From Stramenopiles sp. TOSAG23-2 (taxonomy: Eukaryota > Sar), in NCBI GenBank assembly GCA_900128395.1, contig LT649447.1:1-25812 (forward strand): 25,812 nucleotides of DNA. Reading direction: 5' to 3'. A model generated the notes under the pieces. It was not told the origin of the DNA, did no database searches, and saw nothing but the letters and a program-made list of their open reading frames with translations. Positions 7,517-16,490 of the stretch are shown in pieces (the first letter of the stretch is position 1; every line of letters begins with the position of its first letter). The translations under genes were made by a program, and so were the position numbers.

Positions 7517-9451
7517 TTATGATATTATACAATCGAAAGCGTCGCTAGCACAACCTCTATTATTTCTGTCTACATCATTATCTTTTATATCCCATGGTTC
7601 CTGAAGTATTGGATGGTCGATTGGATTAACATTATTATCTTCTAACACTAAAAAGATATCATCATCGTCCTCAACTGTAAATTCATTCAATAATTTATTT
7701 TTTGCATCCTCATATTCATCCTCGCTATCATGGTGATTAGAATCTTCATCATCATCATCACTTGTAAGCTCCTCTTTAACAGTATTTCTAGAAGTTATGG
7801 TTGGTGCAGTTACTACTGTTGTTGCTGTTGCTGCTACTGCCGTTGAATGTGTTCTTCTTGTATAATTATTACTATTATTATTCTCAATAGTAATATTGGT
7901 ATTGTATTTACTATCAAGTTCATTATCATCACGATTGTTGTTACTAATATCTTTACTTTCCTGATCAGACGTCACACTCATCCTTTTTTCAACAGTTGAT
8001 TTTATAGTCACAATACTAGCTAAATCCATTTTTGGTTTATCCCCGATAGCAATTTTTCTTACTTTTTTCCAATTCATTTTTTTAGTAGCTTGTTTATTCA
8101 GTATTGGAACAGCTGGCGTTGTATTTGCATGAGCTATATTTTTAGTTTCATCAACCATGACGTAGTCATCATCTTCGCTAACACCTTTTACCTCATTAGA
8201 CGTTTTCAACTCATTGGAAGTCTTTACTTCACTTTCTAATTTTTCATTTTTTCGATTTAATGATTGTTGTAATGGTGATATATCTTCTTTTGTATCTTCG
8301 TAATCCCTTTGCATACGTGAAGAAGATGACAATTTTGATGTTGGTGAAAGTGGTTTCTGCGGTGGGGGGTCTGTTACATCATCTCTGTTTTCATCTAAAC
8401 TTTTAATATATTCAAATGATCCACGCAAGGCTTCGGATGCTGTCGGTCGTGCTTCAGGTGTATATACATATTTTCCATATTTCAAACAAACCTCATCGAC
8501 GGACGGGCCTGTACCACCATATTCTTTCGGCAGATATTCCTTATCAACTTTTGATAACAAAACTTTTTTATAATCGGATCCAAGAATCTTAATTTTTGCG
8601 CATGTTGCAGCGTCTACAAATGTGGTAACAACTCTCCAAACCATCTTAAATACCCATGGTGAGTTAATAATGTACATACCACCATTTTGTTCTGGATAAT
8701 TGTCGCCTAGTTGGCTCGCTATAGTACGCATGAATTCCCATACGCTTGGCTTCATCATGCTCATTCCAAATCCCTCTAAATCAATAATAGAAAAATATTC
8801 TTCTACATGATGTTTCTTCCTCGCACGTTGAACACCATTTAACCACTTACTTCGTTCCATCATAGCAACTTCAAAATTTACAAAAGTATCGACATCAATT
8901 TTCGTCAGTAACTTTGTGACATCCAATTTTCCAACTTGCTTGACATAGACTAGTCTACCGCATTTATCTTCGCCGCAAAATCCTTGTGGATAAAGTGGTA
9001 GAACTTCCTTTTCTAAATCTAGACCTAACAAATCGTTGTAAGAAGTGGCTGCTTTTTTATCAATGTCGAACGAAATGCGCCAGGTAAGGTGATTTCTAAT
9101 CATTTTCTCCACCTCTGCGGAATCAAAATCGCGTGCTCGACACCAACGTAATGCACATGTTTCAGGATGCTCCCCAGGTATTAATAAGTTCGCATATTCG
9201 TTCTCCCAATCAAACGTATCTACAATTTTCTTAAGCACTTTCTTTTCTTTCGAAGTAAGATGCCCTTTCCTACCTTTTAATAGATTAACATCACGTGCCG
9301 GATGATCCTTAAATTTTTTATACTCCAGAGTATTTGCTTTACTCATCTTTGTACAAAATTTTATACTCGATCCTAGTAACAAAAATTTTCCCCGTCCGTT
9401 CCACTGTACGAAAGAAAGAGAAGAAGCGAAGAAAAAATCCTCAGTTTGCAC
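7517..9451 (-). CDS. Sec14-like CRAL-TRIO lipid-transfer protein with long acidic tail
   Basis: This cytosolic lipid-transfer protein belongs to the Sec14 family, which binds phosphatidylinositol and related lipids and links lipid metabolism to membrane traffic. In 644-residue numbering, the helical CRAL-TRIO N domain spans about 65-125 (LRWCRARDFDSAEVEKMI), and the lipid-binding domain spans about 150-315, with SIIDLEGFGMSM, the hallmark DNYPEQNGGMYIINSPWVF and the closing KEYLPKEYGGTG. Residues after about 350 are a low-complexity Ser/Asn/Asp/Glu-rich tail, likely disordered; Sec14 itself is about 300 residues. The frame opens at 9451, but MSKANTLEYKKF at 9346 looks a better start, since the 35 preceding residues are atypical and hydrophobic. 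Stop is TAA. The gene converges on the PKG-like kinase and diverges from the secreted-protein gene. Confidence 0.88.
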   Translation of the reverse strand: MQTEDFFFASSLSFVQWNGRGKFLLLGSSIKFCTKMSKANTLEYKKFKDHPARDVNLLKGRKGHLTSKEKKVLKKIVDTFDWENEYANLLIPGEHPETCALRWCRARDFDSAEVEKMIRNHLTWRISFDIDKKAATSYNDLLGLDLEKEVLPLYPQGFCGEDKCGRLVYVKQVGKLDVTKLLTKIDVDTFVNFEVAMMERSKWLNGVQRARKKHHVEEYFSIIDLEGFGMSMMKPSVWEFMRTIASQLGDNYPEQNGGMYIINSPWVFKMVWRVVTTFVDAATCAKIKILGSDYKKVLLSKVDKEYLPKEYGGTGPSVDEVCLKYGKYVYTPEARPTASEALRGSFEYIKSLDENRDDVTDPPPQKPLSPTSKLSSSSRMQRDYEDTKEDISPLQQSLNRKNEKLESEVKTSNELKTSNEVKGVSEDDDYVMVDETKNIAHANTTPAVPILNKQATKKMNWKKVRKIAIGDKPKMDLASIVTIKSTVEKRMSVTSDQESKDISNNNRDDNELDSKYNTNITIENNNSNNYTRRTHSTAVAATATTVVTAPTITSRNTVKEELTSDDDDEDSNHHDSEDEYEDAKNKLLNEFTVEDDDDIFLVLEDNNVNPIDHPILQEPWDIKDNDVDRNNRGCASDAFDCIIS

Positions 9452-9945
9452 ACGTTTCCCATTTTTGCAAATAAAATAAACTAGAACACATTAGAAGCGA
9501 ATTTATTTATACTAAATAGTATATCAATCATTTCCCTATTATCGAACGAATCCCAAAAAAAAAATTGAGGAGTGCCATGCTATTTTCATGTTACATTTAT
9601 CATAGAAATAGTATGGCTCCTCCTTTTTTCCAAATCCTGACTTTTAGAAAAAAGGGGGCGAAAGATGGTCCAGAGCTTCAGACTTTTTTATCTTCACCAC
9701 TTTTTTTTTATCTTTTTAAAAAGCAAACTCTACTTTACTAATGATATTTTCATATTAATTACTACAATAAATTAGGGTTATTTTTTTTACAAATTAAAAA
9801 AAATACATTTATATCAACGATAGTTTCTATTGACAATATATATATATATATACGTATATACGTTATGGCATAGATACAAATAGTAGATTATACAAATCGA
9901 TATATATATTTATATTTATAGTTTAGGATTATAGATACATAGTAA
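9452..9945. other. Divergent intergenic region between Sec14-like and secreted-protein genes
   Basis: No gene is visible. The region includes homopolymer A/T runs, a TA microsatellite around 9838-9852 and a long imperfect hairpin. It probably contains promoters for both flanking genes. Confidence 0.6.
9567..9622. repeat. Imperfect inverted repeat, ~19-bp arms, about 20-nt loop
   Basis: The arm GAGGAGTGCCATGCTATTT (9567-9585) pairs with AAATAGTATGGCTCCTC (9606-9622), with one G-T wobble and a two-base bulge. Flanking A and T runs extend the potential pairing. It could be a structured RNA in a 5' UTR, a regulatory site or a small terminal-repeat remnant. Confidence 0.6.
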
Positions 9946-9987
9946 TTGTACTATCCATATACATATTCCTTTCCATTGATAAATAAA

Positions 9988-12900
9988 ATGAAATTGAAAT
10001 TCCTAACCTTATTGTTATTGATTGCATTGTGCTTACTTAGCACATTTGCTAAACATGACGACCCTAAGGAGGATGCTGAAAAAAAAGAAGATGACGATGA
10101 TAAAGCAGGTCGTATTATAATAGATTGCGTCAAGAAATGCAAATGTGAAAATACACTAGTGAATATCCAAAAATGCATGAAAGTAGCACAAGATGCTGGC
10201 TTAACACCATCGGCTGATGAACTTTCCAAAGAATTCTCAACCTGTGCAAAGGAGAAACTTTTAGCAAAAGCTGCAAGAGAAGCAAGTGGTGAAAGTGAAT
10301 TTGGACCAAACAGAAACATGCCAAACATGACTACTGTATTGGATGACGATTTTTCACGTGCAAAGAATGCAACTCATTTGAACCCAAACTATTGGGAAAC
10401 TTTCCCATCTAATGAAGAGAAGAGAGTTACCAAACTTGACAGTGTAGGTGTTAAAGTAATGAGCTTTAAATACCAAGAATCAACGCCAGATTTGAGTTTA
10501 AAACTTAAAGAGGGATATGGATGTACTGGACGTCACACAAATGACACAGCAACAAAACAAAAAACTATGTTTGCATGTCAAAAGTGGTGTGCAGCAGAAG
10601 CTAATGAAGATTTTGATTTACCACTGAAACATCGCCGTTATAAAAATGTTTCCTCTGGTTGTGAATTCCAAGGTTCAACCGGTAAAGAGAATTGCGTTCT
10701 ACGAGTAACTTGTAAACCAGCCAAAAAACAAGGTTTTGGAGGAGCAAACTTTGGCTACAAGGCTGTAGTAAAGACTTTAGGTGCACGTGTTAGCAAGAAT
10801 GCTGTTGTATTCATGGGTAATAGCCACAATATCTCAGGAAAAGGTGTATCCATGGATAGCACTGGTCATAGAGCACTTGTATCGAAACCACTTAACTTGA
10901 AAGATGGTGGTGTAATATCATTTTGGTTAAAAGACGGACCTGATGATGGTGGTGCCATGTGCAAATGGGACTACGAAAAGTTACGAAGAGAACATATGGA
11001 GAAACAAGCACGTAAAAATGCGGAAGAGAAAAGGAGAAGTGATTGCTACAATCGTGGGCCTAAAGGAAAAGGTTGCAGTGGACACGGTTATGGTAAATAT
11101 GAATCAGCATGTAACAATAACTGGTATTGCACAAAAGAAGAAGATCCAAAAATCAAATTTGATCCAACTTGTGAATGTTCATGTAACAGCGGTTGGGTTG
11201 GTAAAAGATGTGAAATTCGCTACACTACTGGTTACTGCCGTAGTGTTGGTGATCCACATCCAAACACTGCTGATGGAGTTTATTACAATGTTTACGATGC
11301 CGGTGAATTTAAATATTTCGAACATCCAGAAAGTACAACTGAAGTACATGCGTTATATCGTATGGCACATCCACGTATCGCAGCAACAGCAGCTGTAGCA
11401 GTACGTGTGTGTCAAAAGAAATTGAAAGAGGAAGATCGTGGTAAATGTGATATCATTTCATTTGAAGCACCAAATTGCCGTTATGGTAATTACAAAATCT
11501 CTGTAAGCGAAAATGGTAAATGTACCCAAGGTAACTTGTGGGGACGACATTATCGTACAAAAAATACCGGGGTATACTTCCATCATCCATGGGATATTTA
11601 TGCACCAGATGGTACAAGAATGCATACACCAGGTTGGTGGAGATATGGTTGGGCGCATCATAAACATGGAGCTGGAGGATGTCGGAACGGTGGAAATTGT
11701 AGAAGTTGGTATGGTTGTGGAAACTGGGGTGGATATTTAAATGCTTACCTCTGGATCAGAGCACCGTATGATGGTAGAACCGTTGGTGTATGTGGAAATT
11801 TCGGTGGAAACAGAGGACGTGACTACAATGTTATGTTTAATAGCCAGGGGCATAGACATCATAGTCAATGGAGCTCATCATACAGAGACAAAGTATCTGT
11901 AAAGGCAGAAGATTCTTTCTTTAAATGTGGTTCCACATACGATGTTGGATACAGATACAGTCCATATAGATTCAAATCGTTGAAAGCTAACCAAATGGTT
12001 TCTGTTGCGCAAAAAATGGCAATGTCTACCGAGCTTCTTGCGCAAGAATTTGCTGAAGACAAATTAATGAATAAAGATGCAGGTGAAAACCCAATGTTAA
12101 CAAGGAAACAAGCTGAAGTTAAATGCAAAGCTAAGAACAAAGCTAGTGGTGGTGCACCAATGACGGAGGAAGCTTTAAATAATTGTGTTCAAGATATGAT
12201 GATGGTAAATGATGATTCCGTGAAAAAGAACGCTGTAAAAGAATCAGAAGAAGAAATCGAAGAGGCATTTGAGGAAGCAGAAGCAGATGAAAAAGATGAA
12301 AAACAAGAGCTTGCAGCGGAAAGGAAACTTTTCAAACCAAGTCCAGTTGATCCTGTTTTGCAATACTGTACCGGTAATTGCGAAAGAGATAGTAACTGGA
12401 AACAAATACGTGCAATCACTAACAAGATTTACAGTGATTTCGTACAAGATTGGAAAGAATTCACTGCTAAAATCCCAAATGATGCAATGACTAAAACGAC
12501 TCGTATTAGATTTTACCAGAAGAAACACGAATGTTATTGTTGCGATATATTTGCCATTAATGATGTCAAAATCGTTACTGGAGGATGGCCTATTCGTATC
12601 GCCGCTGATAAAGCATTTACATTGTATGGTGACGGTAAAGAACTTGGCAAAGGTGAATGGTATGAACCAGCAAAGGATACATACCGTTATCGTGTAAACC
12701 AAAAGACGAAAATCTTTGGTGTCAAGATTGAAGGTGCAGATGAAGGCCGAATGGGTGTCATCGCGAGTATCGGCGATTCTATCGTAACAAGTTCCAGTTG
12801 GCGCTGTAAGACTGGCTTGACTGCGCAAGAAGCAAGAGATTTTACCAAGCCATCCTTTGATGCGGCATTATGGCCACCAGCATTTGAAGAAGGTAATAAC

Positions 12901-13746
12901 GGTATTTTACCATGGGGTGAAAGACCAGGTATTGCAAAATCTGCTTTCTGGATCTTTTCTGCTGATGCATATAAAATGAAAGGTACAACTGCATATTGCC
13001 GTGTTGATACCAATGATGCATGGCATAGTTATAGTAAAAAACATTTAGCAGCTAGTCGATGGTCTTGTAAAAGCATGCAAAATCGCCAATCGCCATATGT
13101 CATCAATTTGAATTCGGATACCATGTCTATGGTTGCCATTGCAAATGGTGAAGACTCAAGAACCCATTTCTCTCCTAAAGTTGCAATTAGTGCATCCCGA
13201 AAAGGATATGAGGAAAATAGTATTCTTCTTCGTATTAAAGTGAAAGCAATTATGGAGAAAACTGTTGTTGGGGAAATGATCAAACAAGCTATGCTTCGTT
13301 TAATGATTACAGATGCATCGGATAGAAGCTTAAAAGTTTGCCGAAATTTAGCAGCATACTCTGCTGGAACTGTTACATATGAAACTCGCCCAAGATATGA
13401 TGATGATTGCCAAGATGTAAAAGCGACTAAAGAAAATGACTGGGCAGCTGTCGATTTGACTGAATGGATGCGTGATTGGGTAACCGATCCAAAGAAAGCT
13501 AATTTTGGTATTACCATAAGAGGACAAAGTAGAAACTTAGTATCAATAGCTTCACATTTGCATACGGATGCTAACATGAGACCACGTTTAAGTTTATCCT
13601 GTCATGGTGATCGTGTTGCTGCTGAAGCCGTCTTCAAAGAGAAACATGTTTCTTTAAAAACAACAGTAGCAAAAAAACACAAAAATGTTAAAGTTAATAG
13701 CCCATCCATGAAACTTAGAAGTCATCCTTCTAAATTGAGGAAATAG
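9988..13746 (+). CDS. Large secreted multidomain protein: signal peptide, EGF-like, vWD (GDPH), jelly-roll modules, DNRLRE
   Basis: The frame opens at 9946, but the ATG at 9988 begins a classic signal peptide (MKLKFLTLLLLIALCLLSTFA), so I use it (1252 aa). In that numbering: Cys-rich segment about 46-86; a reelin/laminin-like jelly-roll half with DDFSRAKN...W and VISFWLKDGPDDGG (115-325), carrying a Cys-rich apple-like insert (178-242); an EGF-like module ending CNSGWVGKRCEI (351-410); a von Willebrand D domain with GDPH (421-424) and VGVCGNFGGNRGRDYN, including a Gly/Trp/His-rich insert; an acidic Glu/Lys helix (about 745-785); a second jelly-roll half, TRIRFYQKKHECYCCDIFAI; a W/C module ending SSSWRC then LWPPAF...LPWGE; a DNRLRE-type region (1030-1206: TVTYETRP, VDLTEWMRDWV); and a Lys-rich tail. 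It is probably an extracellular matrix or adhesion protein (inference). Confidence 0.8.
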   Translation: MKLKFLTLLLLIALCLLSTFAKHDDPKEDAEKKEDDDDKAGRIIIDCVKKCKCENTLVNIQKCMKVAQDAGLTPSADELSKEFSTCAKEKLLAKAAREASGESEFGPNRNMPNMTTVLDDDFSRAKNATHLNPNYWETFPSNEEKRVTKLDSVGVKVMSFKYQESTPDLSLKLKEGYGCTGRHTNDTATKQKTMFACQKWCAAEANEDFDLPLKHRRYKNVSSGCEFQGSTGKENCVLRVTCKPAKKQGFGGANFGYKAVVKTLGARVSKNAVVFMGNSHNISGKGVSMDSTGHRALVSKPLNLKDGGVISFWLKDGPDDGGAMCKWDYEKLRREHMEKQARKNAEEKRRSDCYNRGPKGKGCSGHGYGKYESACNNNWYCTKEEDPKIKFDPTCECSCNSGWVGKRCEIRYTTGYCRSVGDPHPNTADGVYYNVYDAGEFKYFEHPESTTEVHALYRMAHPRIAATAAVAVRVCQKKLKEEDRGKCDIISFEAPNCRYGNYKISVSENGKCTQGNLWGRHYRTKNTGVYFHHPWDIYAPDGTRMHTPGWWRYGWAHHKHGAGGCRNGGNCRSWYGCGNWGGYLNAYLWIRAPYDGRTVGVCGNFGGNRGRDYNVMFNSQGHRHHSQWSSSYRDKVSVKAEDSFFKCGSTYDVGYRYSPYRFKSLKANQMVSVAQKMAMSTELLAQEFAEDKLMNKDAGENPMLTRKQAEVKCKAKNKASGGAPMTEEALNNCVQDMMMVNDDSVKKNAVKESEEEIEEAFEEAEADEKDEKQELAAERKLFKPSPVDPVLQYCTGNCERDSNWKQIRAITNKIYSDFVQDWKEFTAKIPNDAMTKTTRIRFYQKKHECYCCDIFAINDVKIVTGGWPIRIAADKAFTLYGDGKELGKGEWYEPAKDTYRYRVNQKTKIFGVKIEGADEGRMGVIASIGDSIVTSSSWRCKTGLTAQEARDFTKPSFDAALWPPAFEEGNNGILPWGERPGIAKSAFWIFSADAYKMKGTTAYCRVDTNDAWHSYSKKHLAASRWSCKSMQNRQSPYVINLNSDTMSMVAIANGEDSRTHFSPKVAISASRKGYEENSILLRIKVKAIMEKTVVGEMIKQAMLRLMITDASDRSLKVCRNLAAYSAGTVTYETRPRYDDDCQDVKATKENDWAAVDLTEWMRDWVTDPKKANFGITIRGQSRNLVSIASHLHTDANMRPRLSLSCHGDRVAAEAVFKEKHVSLKTTVAKKHKNVKVNSPSMKLRSHPSKLRK

Positions 13747-13962
13747 ATTTTTCAAAACAAGTTATATATATATGTTAGTTAGCAATTAGGTCAGTGTTGG
13801 AGAGATTTTCGAAGTCGTATTTTAATTTTTACTAAAAAAAACTTAGAAGTCATCCTTCTAAATTGAGGAAATAGATTTTTCAAAACAAGTTATATATGTT
13901 AGTTAGCAATTAGGTCAGTGTTGGAGAGATTTTCGAAGTCGTATTTTAATTTTTACTAAAAA
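13711..13962. repeat. Tandem duplication of secreted-protein gene 3' end (128 + 124 bp)
   Basis: The last codons, TAG stop and 3' UTR of the secreted-protein gene (from 13711) are repeated from 13839. The copies differ by a four-base TATA indel in a TA run. The second copy lies beyond the stop and does not alter the protein. Confidence 0.9.
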
Positions 13963-13983
13963 ATATAAAAAAAATTTATTATT

Positions 13984-14458
13984 TTATAAAAATATATAAA
14001 AAATAAAAATACGAAGTATATTATATTATATCATCCATCATAGTATGCATAAAACTACCAGAGGTCAATAGCGTATACCATTTCAATTTATACCAAACTT
14101 TCTTCTCGTCTATGTTCATGCGTCCTAGTTTCCCTTCTTCTATCCCATTCATCCTTTCTTGAAATTGCTGATAAATATGCTTTAGCACTTAACTTAGCAC
14201 TGACACAGCAGTGGATATTTTTACATTGACTCTTAGCTCAGCGCTCTCAATATTTTAAAAATATAAAAAATAAAAATACGGAAGTATATTATATTATATC
14301 ATCCATCATAGTATGCATAAAACTACCAGAGGTCAATAGCGTATACCATTTCAATTTATACCAAACTTTCTTCTCGTCTATGTTCATGCGTCCTAGTTTC
14401 CCTTCTTCTATCCCATTCATCCTTTCTTGAAATTGCTGATAAATATGCTTTAGCACTA
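13984..14458. repeat. ~205-bp direct repeat (13984-14189 and 14253-14458) around LeuA 3' end
   Basis: Both copies hold the 3' UTR and the last coding part of the 2-isopropylmalate synthase gene (minus strand). They differ by short indels (ATACGAAG against ATACGGAAG; TATATA against TATA). A unique 63-bp segment, 14190-14252, separates them. Confidence 0.85.
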
Positions 14459-14611
14459 GCTACTATTATATCAATATTTGCACCAACGCCCATAAATTGT
14501 CTTTTTCCCTTCTTCTATCCCATTCATCCTTTCTTGAAATTGCTGATAAATATGCTTTAGCACTAGCTACTATTATATCAATATTTGCACCAACGCCCAT
14601 AAATTGTCTTT
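14397..14611. repeat. 108-bp perfect tandem repeat at 107-bp offset inside LeuA C-terminal coding sequence
   Basis: Positions 14397-14504 match 14504-14611 exactly. The offset is not a multiple of three, so reading through from the gene body enters the second copy out of frame and stops at 14466. The unit has no AGGT and cannot be spliced out precisely. Confidence 0.92.
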
Positions 14612-16352
14612 GTTTCAATGCATTTGATTGCGGGTTTTTCAACGTTGGTGCAGCATCTTCTGGTGCAATTCTAACAGTTACGGTACCAATGGAATCAACA
14701 CCAGGGCTTAAAACACGTATCGAATATTCAGTCATTCTACAATTTATTTTCGTAATATTGTCTATAGCTCTAAATACGGCATCAACAGGACCGCTACCAA
14801 GGCTAACATCGCTGTATTCCTTTCCATCAATATCTCTAATTGTTATGGTTGCCGTCGGTTTGACTTGATCTCCAGCTGTCACATGCAATCCAACTAACTC
14901 CCATCTAACAACCGGGTGGTAAATTTCATCAAATATTACTGCTTCTATATCACCATCTGTTACAACCTTTTTCTCATCCGCTATTTCTTTAAATTTTAAA
15001 ACCAATCTATCAATATCGCTCATAGTTAGATTATCATATCCTAACGCATCGAGTCGATCTGCATATGCACTTCTTCCACTGTGTTTTCCTAATACTAAAT
15101 TATTTTTAGTTACACCTACTGATTCTGGATCAATAATTTCGTAACTTTGACGATGTTTCAATACACCATCTTGATGGATACCAGCCTCATGTGCAAATGC
15201 ATTGATGCCAACAATCGCTTTATTCGGTTGAACTACCATACCAGTTAATGAGGAAACCATTTTACTTGTCACAGTTATACGCCGTGTATCAACGAAACAA
15301 TGTACTGGGAATTTTTCTGGCCTAGTTGCAATTGCCATCACGACTTCTTCTAAACACGTGTTACCTGCACGTTCTCCAATACCATTGCACGTCAATTCAA
15401 CTTGGCGAACACCGTGGGTTATGGCTTCAAGGGTATTTGCAGATGCCAATCCTAAATCGTCGTGGCAATGTGCGCTGAAAATTACATTTTCACTTCCAGG
15501 ACAATTTTCTTTTAAATATGTAACAAGTGCACCTAATTCATGTGGCAAGATATATCCGACTGTATCTGGGACATTTATTGTAGTTGCTCCAGCATCGATA
15601 ACAGCAGTAATAACGTCGACTAAAAATTTAGGATCAGTACGACATGCATCCTCTGCGGAAAATTCAACGTCTCCTGTATTCGTATCGAGAAGATCAAGCG
15701 CGTATTTAACAGCATTGTAACTTCGTTCGATGCATTCATGGCGTGATATGTGTAATTTATGTTCAAGGTGTATATCACTTGTTGCTAAAAATGTATGAAT
15801 GCGATGTAAAGGTGCTTCTTTTACTGCACGATAACAACTTTCGATGTCTTTTTCCTTTGCACGTGCTAAACCAGCAATTCGCATTGGATTTTCTTGTGGG
15901 CGAAACTCTTGTCCTATGTTTCCAACTTCCTTTGCAATCAATTGAACCGCTTCAAAATCTCCTGGTGAAGAAATTGGAAATCCAGCCTCGCAAATATCTA
16001 CACCTAATAATGCTAAATTTCTAGCAATTTTTAATTTTTCCTCGACATTCAACGTAGCACCAGGTGACTGTTCACCATCCCTAAGTGTTGTATCAAATAT
16101 AAAAAGTCGATCAGTATTTTTTTCATCACCAACAGCTTTTATATCATCCGCATTTAACGGTGGTGGAGCAGCACTTGTGGTATAATTATTCCATACTGTT
16201 TTTATATTTTGGTTGTCATTTTTATTACAAAATAGTGTTATTTTTTTACCATAATGTTGATAATTATTATTTTTTTTAAAAAATAATTTTTTATTCGACA
16301 TGTATCTACATGATGATGATAATTGAGAAGGCTTCAAAAATTGTTTCAACAT
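14466..16352 (-). CDS. leuA: 2-isopropylmalate synthase (leucine biosynthesis), C-terminus altered by tandem repeat
   Basis: This enzyme condenses acetyl-CoA with 2-oxoisovalerate to 2-isopropylmalate, the first committed step of leucine synthesis. The HMGL-like TIM barrel begins with FDTTLRDGEQSPGATL (86-101), carries the metal-site motif HCHDDLG (295-301) and NGIGERAGN (323-331), and has HEAGIHQDG and LGKHSGRSA at the linker. The LeuA allosteric leucine-binding domain runs from about 475 and ends GVGANIDIIVASAKAYLSAI. The ~80 residues before the barrel are basic and Ser/Asn-rich, consistent with an organelle transit peptide (inference). As written the protein has 628 residues and ends with 12 residues read out of frame in a duplicated block. 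Ignoring one copy, the last residues become DRRRETRTHEHRREESLV and the stop moves to 14356. The first ~25 codons are also duplicated upstream. Confidence 0.93.
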   Translation of the reverse strand: MLKQFLKPSQLSSSCRYMSNKKLFFKKNNNYQHYGKKITLFCNKNDNQNIKTVWNNYTTSAAPPPLNADDIKAVGDEKNTDRLFIFDTTLRDGEQSPGATLNVEEKLKIARNLALLGVDICEAGFPISSPGDFEAVQLIAKEVGNIGQEFRPQENPMRIAGLARAKEKDIESCYRAVKEAPLHRIHTFLATSDIHLEHKLHISRHECIERSYNAVKYALDLLDTNTGDVEFSAEDACRTDPKFLVDVITAVIDAGATTINVPDTVGYILPHELGALVTYLKENCPGSENVIFSAHCHDDLGLASANTLEAITHGVRQVELTCNGIGERAGNTCLEEVVMAIATRPEKFPVHCFVDTRRITVTSKMVSSLTGMVVQPNKAIVGINAFAHEAGIHQDGVLKHRQSYEIIDPESVGVTKNNLVLGKHSGRSAYADRLDALGYDNLTMSDIDRLVLKFKEIADEKKVVTDGDIEAVIFDEIYHPVVRWELVGLHVTAGDQVKPTATITIRDIDGKEYSDVSLGSGPVDAVFRAIDNITKINCRMTEYSIRVLSPGVDSIGTVTVRIAPEDAAPTLKNPQSNALKQRQFMGVGANIDIIVASAKAYLSAISRKDEWDRRREKDNLWALVQILI

Positions 16353-16490
16353 CTTTTTTTATCAATGCACTGTATTCTTAAATAAAAAATAATTTTTTAT
16401 TCGACATGTATCTACATGATGATGATAATTGAGAAGGCTTCAAAAATTGTTTCAACATCTTTTTTTATCAATGCACTGTATTCTTAAATA
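16277..16490. repeat. 108-bp tandem duplication of LeuA start region (106-bp offset)
   Basis: Positions 16277-16384 and 16383-16490 are identical. The unit holds the LeuA initiation codon, about 25 codons and some 5' leader. The distal copy therefore carries a second ATG with the same N-terminus, which ends at a TAA after about 26 codons. If transcribed it would act as an upstream open frame. Confidence 0.92.
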
